Below, in pieces: positions 40,401-45,376 of a stretch of DNA of 64,000 nucleotides. Each line of letters starts with the position of its first letter. Position 1 is the first letter of the stretch. The notes below the pieces were generated by a model. The model saw only the letters and a list, made by a program, of their open reading frames with translations, did no database searches and was not told the DNA's origin. Made by a program: the position numbers and the translations under genes. Source of the DNA: Endozoicomonas sp. 8E (GTDB lineage: Bacteria; Pseudomonadota; Gammaproteobacteria; Pseudomonadales; Endozoicomonadaceae); contig NZ_CP120717.1 in assembly GCF_032883915.1 (NCBI RefSeq), forward strand, positions 874,501-938,500, in the 5' to 3' direction.

Positions 40401-42257
40401 TATGGCTCTATCCATTTCCGTGACTCTGTGACCGCAGGTGGCGCCGTGAATCTCCACTCGGGAAGGGATATCTACCTGTCAGCCTGGGAAGGTCTTAAGG
40501 CCGGATCACTGACCGTCGGCACTGAAGGTCAGGAAGGGGCTTACCGATTCACGGTTGGATATGGCTCCTCCATCGAAACCGACGGCGATCTGTTTGTGAA
40601 CACCACTTATTCTCAGGACTATGAAACTCTGAATATCGGTGGAAACTTTGTCGCCCGGTCTGCTCATGGAAATATTCATTTCGATGAATCAGTCACGGCG
40701 GCGGGTATTATCAACCTGGATGCAGGTCGTGATATTTACCTGTCATCTCACAATGACCTTACGGCAGCCTCCCTTTCCGTAGGATCAGAGAGTCAGGCAG
40801 GAGCCTACAACTTCTCGGTTGGTCACAGCAGCACCATCAACCTTGATGGCGACCTGCTGGTTCATACCAGACACGATCAGCAGTATCAGGCAACAAACGT
40901 CGGTGGCAATGTTAATGCGGTGGCTGAGCAGGGGCGGATTTACTTTGCTGACTCCGTGATTGCTGCAGGGGACATGCAATTGCAGGCAGGGCGTGACATT
41001 GACCTGTCAGGCCGCAGTGTCCTCAGCGCCAACTCTCTGACCATTGGCAGTCAGGAGCAGGCCGGGGCATACAACTTCTACGCAGGGTACGACAGCCGTA
41101 TTGAGATTGCTGACGACATGTTCGTACACACCACAAACTACCAGTCTTATCGTGATGTGACGGCTGGCGGTGATTTTGAAGCCATTGCTCATGGCTGGAT
41201 CAATTTCGGTGGTGATGTAAACGTGGCAGGAGCGATGAACCTTTATTCCGCGAGGGATATCCATCAGGCTTCATACACTGAGATAAAAGCAGATTCGCTT
41301 ACCGTCGGTTCAGAAGGATCAGTTGGTGCCTATCGCTTTACTACAGGCTATGACAGCGTTATAGAAACCGCTGGAGATATCTTCATCAGCACCACTTCTT
41401 CCCAGAATTACCGTGCGCTGAATGCAGGAGGCGACTTCACCGCCAGGGCAGGATGGGGAGATATTGATCTGGGTGGATCAGTCATTGCTGAAGGTGCTGT
41501 GAGCCTGTTCTCCGAGAGGGACATTACCCTTTCGGGCTGGACAGACCTTAAGGCGGCCTCACTGACAATAGGTTCCTCTGAGCATTATGGAGCTGATCGT
41601 TTCTCAATGGGTTATGACAGTTCCATCGAAACCAGTGGCGCGGTAACCATTCATACTCGAGGTAATCAGTATCTCGGTAGTCTGACATCCCACGCTGATG
41701 GAATGGCCTTTGCCCTGACCTCTGCACAGGGGGGCATTTATGGAAACAATGAATACAGATTCAGCAAGTGGCGCGATGCCAGTCACCTGACAGCCAGCAA
41801 CGGAGAGGCTGTTCTTCAGGCTGCTACAGGTATCGGGCACCCGCTGGTGGTTGATTTGCCATGGCTTTCAGCAGAAACTGAGAGTGGCAATATCAATATT
41901 CTGGCTCGTGCCGATCTTGAGGCCAGTCTGCTTAAGACGACCGGTGGCAATATCTACATGACAACTCTGGGCTCACTGTCCATTGATGAACTGGCAGGTA
42001 ACGCCTGGCTGGTGGTGGGGGATCTGCTGTTTGCCCGCAAAATGACCATGGAGCGTGGCTCGATTCGTGCTGAAAATGGCGTGGAGGTTGAAGAACTCAG
42101 TCTGACTGGCAGGCATGGCGTCAGCTTTTACGCGCCTGATATCCGCGTGACTCAGGTCGATGACGAGGGCACCAGAACGGAAGTCGATACACAGCGCTAT
42201 GCGTATATCAAGCCCGCCTCTGAAAGCCGCAGTTGGGGGTGGGGGCGATTTTTCTAG
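22413..42257 (+). CDS. Giant TpsA adhesin/exoprotein (LktA/filamentous-haemagglutinin type)
   Basis: A 6,614-residue secreted exoprotein of two-partner secretion. The ATG at 22413 follows AGGAAAGGG; the frame is open further upstream without support. Residues 1-40 are a signal peptide ending APAMA; 41 to about 270 form the TPS secretion domain (NVFDKFVV, ASSAGFIVGETGVVNVGKL), closest in style to Fusobacterium leukotoxin LktA-like adhesins. Then come thousands of residues of Gly/Ala/Asp-rich beta-helix repeats alternating AxIxDxAxI strands with GGxxGxGG turns. A short charged helical insert lies at about 3420-3500 and a rare cysteine pair CAYKPEAC at about 4100. Three 143-aa repeats span 5065-5492 and 88-aa repeats run from 5944 to near the end. 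The C-terminus is SWGWGRFF. The frame is uninterrupted over 19.8 kb, so it is under selection. The partner TpsB follows. Likely role: surface adhesin or toxin-like fibre in host contact. Confidence 0.93.
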   Translation: MTCFNRTLLSTSIGLANRATFNKVPWPVVTGALFAAPAMAVDNDIRAVDGITSVSSSGNVHTITSGKRSNASAINVFDKFVVGTSHTANLVVPADASNLVNIVKGSDAPEVHGILNSYKNGSLGGNVVFASSAGFIVGETGVVNVGKLSIKTPDSSDITALLSSGEPVDSEVSDLLNNSFSVSSSGLVRIQGKINTASGIDIYANTIDVDEKAIIIAGNAAAASGVSNYGQNNDYTAVNVDDLTIPNELKVDGGTIVLKASSSTDGAINLSGDLYADGGFTITADKISVNSGSTLDARDGASLASSGSIQFQADAGNSTTLTLNGGSNRVLLQSGSAASPETNDSGINLIGSVLSDGSVTVTGDKVQMSSGSSLDAQGSVSVTATSQASVSGSLAAESGISIDSKDIDLNSGSVLDTRNSGDTARGDVTLTASASQDVSLASASATTNIDFSGQVYAGSLTASAKSKAASSIKEEPAVAMGSAVGGALAGASFYLMDADAEATVNVNSGANINASGNVSLASESHAVSDASAITLGNALPGALAAVYATSDATSTTHVKSGATIQAGGNLDVSAHNESYVAATAFNLIAEDANKVVIAAAVGESDVDATAKIDSGVTLDANNLVVAAENQNYYHISASAYGLKATRYGIAVAVGDFDTNATAELGSSLGTDQDKTGNVTITALDRTLNQRVHSGVTVGSNLFMRTIGSKAISGVSALQNGVHNFTTKYLPIGHSAPTDETGKVSFKGGLAFSLNLSDHDAYSFLGTNVSGQADAPHIIATGNILVASQTDLGSDNQAVAGGNNNGALGGDQGGYRTSAEAAVSAPKQNSSGSSQTPASDKSLALALNLAINDSDAVAEVGQSVQIDAANLGVIALQHMPIVSTYDKWDTFSDVVGKFNGVGGLQNNILTGFANAGAAADKEAYGGSFNVLWNDMDTKAWIDDKAKITTTGTGNWSASREVKANSEVPGILGSSKVFKDVTYTFSFDDSVAVRAYNLMETATVAGNLGSLGLLPNANGTNEKGKSVGGSISYIQQSGSAVAGIGKATVNATGNVGVYAETDERHFLVTPSSGQSSGIGFSGVLGFLNSEVLTHASMHNEAQLSADNLVIIADHEFGNWAAAGAFSWSDQSAVGIAIAANVSQGDTKAFIGDNSKEYNKVKFQDKNNNEADKPTPSSPTAPDPTKGIVVNSVNVRARATGTNGSLAVAGALTTEPSDEPGIGTKFENWYNGLSSKLAANYTGATGSSSDSSIGKSSESGKNDDSGSGSGKSSAEVSKDQLGLTGAGSFTVSVNNMDAKAIIDGAAISGHQNGNSYNDVDVDVQALEKVISASATGSAALSMLGANSPTNQDTIAGAISYQISFNDALAWIKDSVITYADDVNVQALHGGELTSVALALSVTRPDSSSGQTRNGALSISGAQIYDGTSARIEGSSISSNQGANNDLEVSAYNNSYVGVGGGTLYGGGKQGAGLAVTFAEINDPSAIPGDANPDGNNVLSTAYDEDVYDGAATEAIVDFSGSNRSYLNNFDRVDISARSLNRIGIGAAGIGYNNNQEDSLGFQGSFAIGSIGADTKALMKGTNITGVGVVNLNASGEKDDDLDKILSDLGSSNTNKDYDFSGAEAMDNTNVHTSEDGSGSTYNYSSEGKRIIAVAGAVQVGKKNLGISYAHADVKSETKARLEDVNINKSGAGADVNINARDNSLLYSVAIGLGVGTGGFSGVGSVAVNRLNNQVLAEIGDWSGSDKGTINASDLSVVAQNDMDLINVAGSVAVASGQGGATAGGLAVALNLVGTDEHSTKARISNTSLKVDEDLTVRALSGTSNDHNLLVGNAIAIGANLGQSGIGFAGAISTNNIDQSIEAGIKDTATNRSSAASSTSGGDVVVQGQDYSDSVATAWMGAGSGNGSAGGVAIATNRVDSDVTAEVLGNKGNPGSTTLNAQNVTVDAFRRNWLLTIDAGVAASKQVSLVGSVGTGVIDGNVTARIADDARIDAWNNVLVNADAMSVNLVGSGAVGIGVDAGAGAVAISTAMEYGKTEAYIDDAVVIAKGKGSTMQVDTGDLKGYGDLPDLSTAGDSSNPDAVSMGDLTSGFNTLSVERTKESVNGLVVNATSRTKQRAITVGGAGGKTVAINANVATNGTYNATKAYIKDSTINSGVTGEDGADVYVRANAHEAGLAISAGVAVSGGGEAAGAGVGGFATNAQKRSSEATIENSTINGDKVTIDANTSKLAQAVSAGVAAGLGATGGLGGAASVVITEQAGNTRAWLRGGTTNAREVVVVSDRRQEANVAAGAAGIGTTVGVGVGLAVNIVGGDSKAIIGNDLDDNGDTLTTAVNSDTVTVDADRVSSAKSYVFGAGLGGGYGVAAMINTTEFRGETRAAIHGYLKNSNLTTDIRGSDGSSAATHVTVNAQELQDADQWAAGIGAGASLGVGAVANVVLGRSQVYSEVVGSDIEAGTLDIDANAQRQSDLISVAGAASTNAAAAVSIGLALYGQGDTTAEDGTNAEDEFDPSRNEANTVLATDTASYNRHLSDEEIATLEADNNVTITRSLTPSTSTTTESGKSLKLSGESVTAARISGGKIDVDTLNVNSRTLQHSYQGLGAAQASSVGIAGVVGISRSYEMNIATVDSNVKADSAVIGASLENASSDDGALEMKSFIVGLGGTSVVINYTDARSENRVVAGISSAEGNDTGDLEVTASDSTDIRLGDVSSGKPSSVTDGSLNINIGAGALGVSIGYAEKDSDIDAWVGETGKLIDGYNNITVSALNQGMVKSTGFALAGGLLAGVQGVVTDARDDSDVKATVYGTIDTGSDSSAVNINAQSASELYSSAYGVTVAAGGSMGGSFAYAIADTKAEAEVADGTVFNGSGEVIVRSETGSGADGYQSAYAAAFAASGGLLLGVAGSEARATNKSQSIARVGDGVYLPYSDFTVNARHTGIQIADADGYFVGLVAGGYQTGVAQSFTSSRVEFGENPIAALERPGDLTLDATSYNQNQSFTTAGGGGYYSGSAAESVMDAGDHSNGNYSAAVKIDDWSGNYRIVPVDAGGVYISASSETEFFAGTDATTVSVVGGSGATSLVEVDTNARVDLGENVSFSALDIDIDAFNSAYQIQNPYFNGFTSSIHGAGGGAANGTAGLSYQDLKNLAAEVVVGKNAVLKISDLAWMDSTYDHNIMLDANTDFFVYDESKLEIGGALQGAGAESDVDVKTRNKISLGEGAELYNPRGEIGIGTYSRGSAVSQANVTVWAAAGVAGGVSTVDLDVLNQIDIGKNAIINGYGNVGIYSGRGSNYFQENQLTGNALANVYNWTAIPIPAGNKAKSNITLNNKVNFADGFDIGSDSHVFIEANEGQVSSTHRGIEKNPYLELFSSETSFGSSDSSTSNILTFNGNGKVVAGQYAYQWVEIESDGTINKQLYRYGTAARMNEKYSSRAELEAYIKDLQDRVDLLESWDGSSILIDGITVSDGDGEDTGSSSGTGSENIVDGGTNPYQDEINELKSEIVLLSAIVNDLSANPNDAIRVADVQATAGNINLVADTITLAGSNKPTFTAKGDAYIKVENKTDEHLLLENLSITNQTGGNVFVTGGASLGSSHIFEQSGSDYTSKTGIDISHAPTGANYLDSDVIINGDISNLLSSVNIDVAEGDLIQQATIEANAINLNVENGSLLLNSNKPQTYGRDPKALVNYTAGWKPSAEGFVQLYLNDKYSTAINATGINDFNNWFTGRAIRHTDDQKSYYQGGSYGYDEMNIYFNWGFSDSKEYNGSDAVVFEMRTNSSSRGGSKWKFKPVQNLQSSLEQSATYSQVKSSLGGTGTSIIGEKVVINAERLDINGKIIVGTDNSWSVDVGSGFDATIADYVRDAGLSAGDVVNISPGETKALWVRSSSLPGLKTLKYYNFDVSSSNGTSGIGLTYDVATGKLRADDIPVSGGGYVAIRARISSTGEEGNITVKDGLGQIDINNDSSKQLVLGTISAGDDATGVIRITDLNKRKNGSYYSEWFVHSPGNKIRQYETDAWAVSYDESNYVKSLGGTGTTSTMTYNPMAGQLFYIREGATVVRSFDPPGDSSAPYDGKSIDGYFAKYPNTLGDWYYETNWNTETSYYTTCAYKPEACSNGTASNYLTQVYDRGGEYVWGVKWGLSYDKYYGSNMTNVDPVVYVPYRMWMDAHTYVKADNAISFQFTGSANGFIDLTSKSSIELTGNVYNPSGTTNISTLNNLITSGSTAITSDVTTIAARGSIGSQDNALAIITDELGLSSSHGSLYFNVTGADGDVELRHLKAKYDIVGVVDKGIVAKDSSTIIQSDRLDLTSSTGGIGRVGTIGNTGTYQFVNISTTGTVKLNAATDIAVNQASGDLELYSANANEEVVIKLGNGRITNGIGRLDKTDEELAYDAAVWDSLNLLDDDAGAVTVSSYENQFTHKYHTYWMIKQRLSDDSDAGFTIDPAFVEALKVRYNTTDEVELTSLVKSDYQGLEQWFADQVAAADVYDKPEDAIGIEQKGTLFGYDYGTLLTGSYDQSYRLALAKDSSWYTGMVDGAKWKQSQLDISISATALNGDASSQLTSREANIKASDIHLIANGGSVGENLNDLVFSVSRDGSGTITDAQKAALLAAGAGDISTTVTQNNVTFNVKQVDPIKIDMSGELYASATKEIYIESKSGLTLGSLVSSGNDIRLVVDGAIDAKSGLTNITARDLFIANTRGDIGSQSNALKLNLTGALRQAGAASDMYLQGVGGDLYLGSISAGGLLSIANGNDLLSYNNDSFLSAESFNLDVNSHDLGSSSGALNLIMTGTGSFRADAGNAWLNVKDSSLFTLGQVDIDKTLSLSAVGALALQGNLDATDLILDVDGALTSGAYTMTVGNDADIDADSIDLDAMNVRVGSANIYAQSGGLTLGDVTATKGLLTLLANGQLTLNGDIVTQGGNLLADANRIAMDSLASVTSSGNITMTASDSMNLFNLTARNGVIDLTATNGFDAQLGSITATRLDAREVDIETQADLTLNDTVATSAGNILLTSGGDMFLNADITSDQGSIILDGQKGLYATRRIKSGQDLQITTKGNQELSTLEVGGNLDIDLEGGSTLSITSAKVAGLVDILSSGDLTLSGSLAASDVSIETTGGLTSGGSISSSTGSMTLKMGKGLNVQGDISAFSNMNIVAVEGVTMAPGKSITAGGYMDINAAFINMSDNSLMKSGADMKLYTPGSMLLGTLEVGGDLDIDIESGAELAISSATVAGIVDILSSGDLDLSGSLAASDVTIETAGELTAGGSLSSSAGSMSLKVGKGLNVQGYISAFNDIDIVAADGLTMASGRSITAGGYMDINAAFIDMGDKSLMKSGADMKLYTPGSMLLGVLEVGGNLDVDIESGSVLAIDSATVAGTVDVLSSGDLTLSGSLAAADVKIETAGDLTAGGSISASAGAMTLKMGKGLNVQGDISASSNMNIEAVEGVLIASGRNMSAGANLDLKAAYLEMANSRILSGGNMQLATTGLMDLSELVAGGNLTLFSGSGPILFNKSVTAGGQTSIRTGSPVVLRLSAFTEPGTVNLAAGESITSTGGISIDTDTLVLGDNSRLNSGDGVTVLLNTFEMGDDVEISAVNDIDMTVQSQVVLSGPVSSGAGSIRITGAEGLDILHSLNAGQDIVLTVPETVVLPTEKHLLAGRSIRVTSDWLDLQGDNNLHAGENLTLSNNGMSLPDTTSLRAGGDMALLTSGLVRLNGQVQQTGGSFQINTDSDIQLEQDINAGRHILLTTPEDVYLEVGRSLVSGEDLRVESDGLYLGRNTVLDAGGNLALINNTLSLPDSVQISAGGDFELETDGRLYLTGTIGDIGGSLRIRTDELYLYQDLNAGESIELDTSYRIYQQYRRNLVAGEDISLSTDRYYTGYRTSLTAGDDISVSTRDGLDFYYVSAGGDFAVDSEYGDVHFKESVTAGGDMSVESGRSVYLSSWKDINAGSLAVGTADQPGAYRFSVGYGSTIETEGDLLVNTTYTQDYQELNVGGDFTARAEYGSIHFRDSVTAGGAVNLHSGRDIYLSAWEGLKAGSLTVGTEGQEGAYRFTVGYGSSIETDGDLFVNTTYSQDYETLNIGGNFVARSAHGNIHFDESVTAAGIINLDAGRDIYLSSHNDLTAASLSVGSESQAGAYNFSVGHSSTINLDGDLLVHTRHDQQYQATNVGGNVNAVAEQGRIYFADSVIAAGDMQLQAGRDIDLSGRSVLSANSLTIGSQEQAGAYNFYAGYDSRIEIADDMFVHTTNYQSYRDVTAGGDFEAIAHGWINFGGDVNVAGAMNLYSARDIHQASYTEIKADSLTVGSEGSVGAYRFTTGYDSVIETAGDIFISTTSSQNYRALNAGGDFTARAGWGDIDLGGSVIAEGAVSLFSERDITLSGWTDLKAASLTIGSSEHYGADRFSMGYDSSIETSGAVTIHTRGNQYLGSLTSHADGMAFALTSAQGGIYGNNEYRFSKWRDASHLTASNGEAVLQAATGIGHPLVVDLPWLSAETESGNINILARADLEASLLKTTGGNIYMTTLGSLSIDELAGNAWLVVGDLLFARKMTMERGSIRAENGVEVEELSLTGRHGVSFYAPDIRVTQVDDEGTRTEVDTQRYAYIKPASESRSWGWGRFF
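37605..38888 (+). repeat. Three tandem 429-bp repeats inside tpsA
   Basis: Units at 37605-38033, 38034-38462 and 38463-38888 encode 143, 143 and 142 residues. Each starts LDIDLEGG/LDIDIESG/LDVDIESG and includes VAGxVDxLSSGDLxLSGSLAA and GKGLNVQG. The first two also share KLYTPGSMLLG; the third diverges in its last 40 residues. DNA similarity is high, consistent with recent duplication. Confidence 0.9.
40242..41685 (+). repeat. 88-codon repeats in the C-terminal part of tpsA
   Basis: Units start at 40242, 40506, 40770, 41034 (87 codons), 41295 and 41559 (partial). Each contains SLxVGxxxxxGAYxFxxGYxSxIE followed by a GGDFxA-like block and a RDIxLS block. They are more diverged than the 429-bp repeats. 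Confidence 0.85.
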
Positions 42258-42266
42258 GGAGTAATT

Positions 42267-42290
42267 GGCCTGTCCAGTGATGGGCAGGCC
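42267..42290 (+). promoter_or_regulatory. Intercistronic hairpin between tpsA and tpsB
   Basis: GGCCTGTCC (42267-42275) pairs with GGGCAGGCC (42282-42290), nine pairs with one G-T wobble and a 6-base loop. It starts nine bases after the tpsA stop and ends one base before the GGGAG that is the likely tpsB ribosome binding site. There is no T tract. It could reduce tpsB translation or stabilise a processed end. Confidence 0.5.
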
Positions 42291-42299
42291 TGGGAGTAG

Positions 42300-43991
42300 A
42301 TGTACTTGGACGCGTATAACAAGAAAAATAATGCTTGCAGAAAGCGACTTTTCTCTAAATTCCATTTCTCATTGAATGCAGCCGGACTGGCTTTATGCAG
42401 TCTCTGGCTGCAATCAACGGTCACTTTGGCCACACAACTACCGCTGCCAGACCCTTCGGGAAATCTCAGCAGAGACATTGAGAGGCAGAAAGAGCATCTG
42501 TTAGAGCCTGAACTGAAAAAAAAGACACCAACTGTGAAGAAGGATCAGGAGCCGGAAGCGGTTCAGGAAAGCGGTGGTCCGGTGCTTCTTTTGCAGGGCA
42601 TTCGTTTCACGGAATCCAGACATCTGTCCCATGAGGAATTGCAGTCGCTGGCAGAGCCATGGCTCGGCAAAGAGGTCAATTATCAGGATCTGCAAACCCT
42701 GCTTGGAGCCGTCAATACACTCTACAAGAGCAAGGGCATTTACACGGCCGCTGCAGTGTTTCCGGAACAGAAAATAGAGAACGGGCTGGTCAGTATCAGA
42801 CTGGTGGAAGGTCGCTTTGGTGAACTGGTTTTTTCTGGCGAAGTGGAAGAGGATGACAGAGAGTATTTTCAGCAGTGGATCAATACAGACTGGCAGAAAG
42901 ACTCCATCGATGTTGAAGCGCTGGAGCGGGATATCCTGTTTTATAACCGGGTTCACGGCCAGAGATTGCAGTCAGAGCTTAAGGCCGGTCAGGCGTTTGG
43001 ATTGACCGATGTTGTTGTTCAGATTCCTGAATCGGAAGAAGGAGCGTCGCTCTATTTTGATAACCACGGCACTGAAAACGCCGGAGAAGAGCAGTTAAGT
43101 CTGCTCTACCAGAAAACGTCGGTGTTCAGCCATGGCGACAAATTATTGGGCTATGGCCTGACGTCTGATGGCCTGAAGTCATTCAGCGCCAGCTACAACC
43201 GGGTGGTGGGCGAAGAGGGCTGGAGACTGGGAGGCAGTTTCCAGTACACCGACAGCGAGCTGGAAATCACGACAGTTGATGTCGACGTTACAGGTGACAC
43301 GACACGTTACACCCTGGATGCCAGTTACCTGTTCTGGTCCGACATCGATGGCTGGCTGAACCTGCTTTTTTCTGCCAGCAGTACCCGTTCGGAAAACGCT
43401 GTTGCGGATGAACCTTTGTCGGACTACCGTAATGACCAGCTGCAGTTTGGGCAGGAATTGAATCTGCTGGACGACAACTGGCAGGTTAATGGCCGACTGC
43501 TGTTCAGCAGGCTGCGCAGCAAGTCCATTCTGAATGATGATGTGCGCTACCTGAGTTTGTTGAACCCGAGCCTGACCCTGATCTATAACTTTGACTCGCC
43601 ACTCTATGTGCTGTCCTCATGGGAGGCTCAGTGGGCCAATGAAGCAACTCTGCCTTCGAGTCTTGGCTTTGCTCTCGGAGGGTTGTACAGCATTCGAGGC
43701 TATAACAACAGTGCTGTGACCGGTGATAAAGGCTGGCGTCAGCAGACAGAGCTGCACTACTCTGGCCTCTACTATCGACAGAGCGCAATCGAACCCTTTG
43801 TCTTTCTTGATCATGGCGAGACAAGGATGCCCGGTTCCCACGAAAAACTCACCTCCGCTGGCCTGGGGACAAAAGTCTCTGCCGAATGGGGCGCTCTGGA
43901 AATCACCGCCGCCCAGACGCTCGAGCCGGTGGGTGTCTCAGGGAATGACTTTCGGGTTTATGCGCGGTTTAGTCTGACCAGCTGGGATTGA
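42300..43991 (+). CDS. TpsB outer-membrane transporter (ShlB/FhaC/HecB family)
   Basis: A 563-residue outer-membrane protein that exports the TpsA partner. After a signal-type N-terminus (LNAAGLALCSLWLQSTVTLA, about residues 26-45) and a charged Lys/Glu linker come two POTRA-like domains (about 95-245: VLLLQGIRFTESRHLSHEEL, YKSKGIYTAAAVFPEQ, GLVSIRLVEGRFGELVFSGE). A beta-barrel follows with the family motif SIRGYNN (near 463-469, VRGY/TD motif of the plug loop) and terminal strand DFRVYARFSLTSWD. Length is normal. The gene starts 43 bases after tpsA, with a hairpin just before its GGGAG ribosome binding site. The order tpsA-tpsB is one of two usual orders. It should serve the adjacent giant TpsA specifically. 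Confidence 0.93.
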   Translation: MYLDAYNKKNNACRKRLFSKFHFSLNAAGLALCSLWLQSTVTLATQLPLPDPSGNLSRDIERQKEHLLEPELKKKTPTVKKDQEPEAVQESGGPVLLLQGIRFTESRHLSHEELQSLAEPWLGKEVNYQDLQTLLGAVNTLYKSKGIYTAAAVFPEQKIENGLVSIRLVEGRFGELVFSGEVEEDDREYFQQWINTDWQKDSIDVEALERDILFYNRVHGQRLQSELKAGQAFGLTDVVVQIPESEEGASLYFDNHGTENAGEEQLSLLYQKTSVFSHGDKLLGYGLTSDGLKSFSASYNRVVGEEGWRLGGSFQYTDSELEITTVDVDVTGDTTRYTLDASYLFWSDIDGWLNLLFSASSTRSENAVADEPLSDYRNDQLQFGQELNLLDDNWQVNGRLLFSRLRSKSILNDDVRYLSLLNPSLTLIYNFDSPLYVLSSWEAQWANEATLPSSLGFALGGLYSIRGYNNSAVTGDKGWRQQTELHYSGLYYRQSAIEPFVFLDHGETRMPGSHEKLTSAGLGTKVSAEWGALEITAAQTLEPVGVSGNDFRVYARFSLTSWD

Positions 43992-44053
43992 GATGCTTTG
44001 AGCATCAAACAGGTTGCCAGGAAGCCTCCCAAAATAATAAGAGGGCGTCACCA

Positions 44054-45292
44054 TTGAATCGTGATCCAGAAGGAATCTCTCATAAAGGTGTTTTGACTCT
44101 GAAGCATCTTCAGGAGATGGACTGGAAGCACTTCGAGATCCTGTGTCGAGATTACTATAGGGCTGCTGGATATAAGGCATCACTCAGTGGTATTGGGGCT
44201 GATGGTGGAGTTGATATTGTCCTAAAGCATGAAAATCCTGGTAGTCAAAAGCTGATCAACTATATCCAGTGTAAGGCCTGGTCTCATCAGAAAGTCGGCG
44301 TTAAAGCTGTTCGAGAGCTGTATGGAGTAATGGCCTCTGATAGTGTCACTTCAGGGATATTTATTACAGCTAGTGACTTCACGAGAGATGCGATATCTTT
44401 TGCCAAAGATAAAGACTTGGAGCTGATTAGTGGTGAGGGGCTGCTGAACTTAATTGGAAAATTGTCAGCAGAACAGCAGCAAAAACTGACAAATAATGCG
44501 CTGCAGGGGAACTACACAACTCCAACCTGCCCAAGCTGCGATGTGAAAATGGTGCTCAGAACCAGTAGTAAGGGTAAGAGTCAGGGGCAGCAGTTTTGGG
44601 GCTGTATAAATTTTCCACACTGCCGGCAGAGACTTCATATAAAGAGTAAGTTTGCTAAAACGAAACCAAAATCGATTAATACTTTAAAGTCATCCACTGC
44701 AACTATTGTCAGCAATAGCTCCATTAAAAATGATGTTGAGATTTCCCTGTCAAGTCTAAAGAATAATCAAAGGCAATATCTTAGAATCAAGTCTCCTCCC
44801 AAGCAGTCTGGCAAGCTTACAAAGCTGTTGATTGCTGGAGGCTTTGGTGTTGTTACATTTGTATTAATTATGAATATGTTCTCTGCGATTTTCTCCAGTT
44901 TTCAGGAGTCGTTTATATCTAAAAGCAAAGTGGTAGCTCAACAACAGAAAGCTCCTGCAATTCAGCAGAAGAGAGAAAGTGTCGTAGAAACTGCAAGTAT
45001 TACCGAAGCAGAGATAAATGACCAGATAGTTAGTACCAGAAAAATTACTCCGCAGACAGCAGTATTCAAACTTGAGCCTGTAGTGAGACCAACATTAGGT
45101 ACCAGTGCTCAGGAGCGTCTGAGAACAAAAGATTGGAAAGCAAAAAATCAGGCTTGGCTCGATTGGTATAAAAAACCTTGGGGCTGTGAGAACTGGCGTT
45201 CTGATGAACACATGGTGAATTGCACGAACCACAAAATGAAAGCAAAGAAAGAATTTGACTCTCTCTGGTCACAAGGGAAAATTCCACCTTAA
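44054..45292 (+). CDS. Mrr-like nuclease with zinc-ribbon and membrane segment
   Basis: A protein of about 412 residues combining three parts. Residues about 20-130 form an Mrr/restriction-endonuclease-like PD-(D/E)xK domain: HFEILCRDYYRAAGYKA, GIGADGGVDIVL (acidic residue) and INYIQCKAW (QxK). About 155-190 is a topoisomerase-type zinc ribbon with CPSCDVKM and FWGCINFPHC. A single hydrophobic helix follows (LLIAGGFGVVTFVLIMNMF, about 257-275) and then a tail with GCENWRSDEHMVNC. I prefer the TTG at 44054, eight bases after AGAGGG; an ATG at 44117 would cut the domain start and another TTG overlaps the tpsB stop. Such nucleases typically act on modified or foreign DNA. The membrane helix is unusual. 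It lies 62 bases behind tpsB, perhaps by chance. Confidence 0.75.
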   Translation: MNRDPEGISHKGVLTLKHLQEMDWKHFEILCRDYYRAAGYKASLSGIGADGGVDIVLKHENPGSQKLINYIQCKAWSHQKVGVKAVRELYGVMASDSVTSGIFITASDFTRDAISFAKDKDLELISGEGLLNLIGKLSAEQQQKLTNNALQGNYTTPTCPSCDVKMVLRTSSKGKSQGQQFWGCINFPHCRQRLHIKSKFAKTKPKSINTLKSSTATIVSNSSIKNDVEISLSSLKNNQRQYLRIKSPPKQSGKLTKLLIAGGFGVVTFVLIMNMFSAIFSSFQESFISKSKVVAQQQKAPAIQQKRESVVETASITEAEINDQIVSTRKITPQTAVFKLEPVVRPTLGTSAQERLRTKDWKAKNQAWLDWYKKPWGCENWRSDEHMVNCTNHKMKAKKEFDSLWSQGKIPP

Positions 45293-45310
45293 TTATTCTG
45301 TCTAATAAAT

Positions 45311-45345
45311 TTTATGGGTCTCCTAATTATTCTTCTCTTGATTAT
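45311..45345. repeat. Degenerate right-end motif of the transposase element
   Basis: TTTATGGGTCTCCTAATTAT followed by TCTTCTC resembles the GGGTGTCCTAATTATTCT end seen at 7670 and 9355. No transposase is present. It lies just upstream of a truncated antitoxin-like gene. Confidence 0.45.
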
Positions 45346-45376
45346 GCTTTGGCGGAACAAAGTAAAAGGAGGAAGG

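Noticed and set aside
22500-42000. Many minus-strand open frames of 60-250 codons opposite tpsA (for example 28161-28919, 30549-31289, 33590-32898, 34898-34218)
   Set aside because: They mirror the repetitive, codon-biased adhesin gene, lack ribosome binding sites and encode no recognisable proteins; they are shadows of tpsA.
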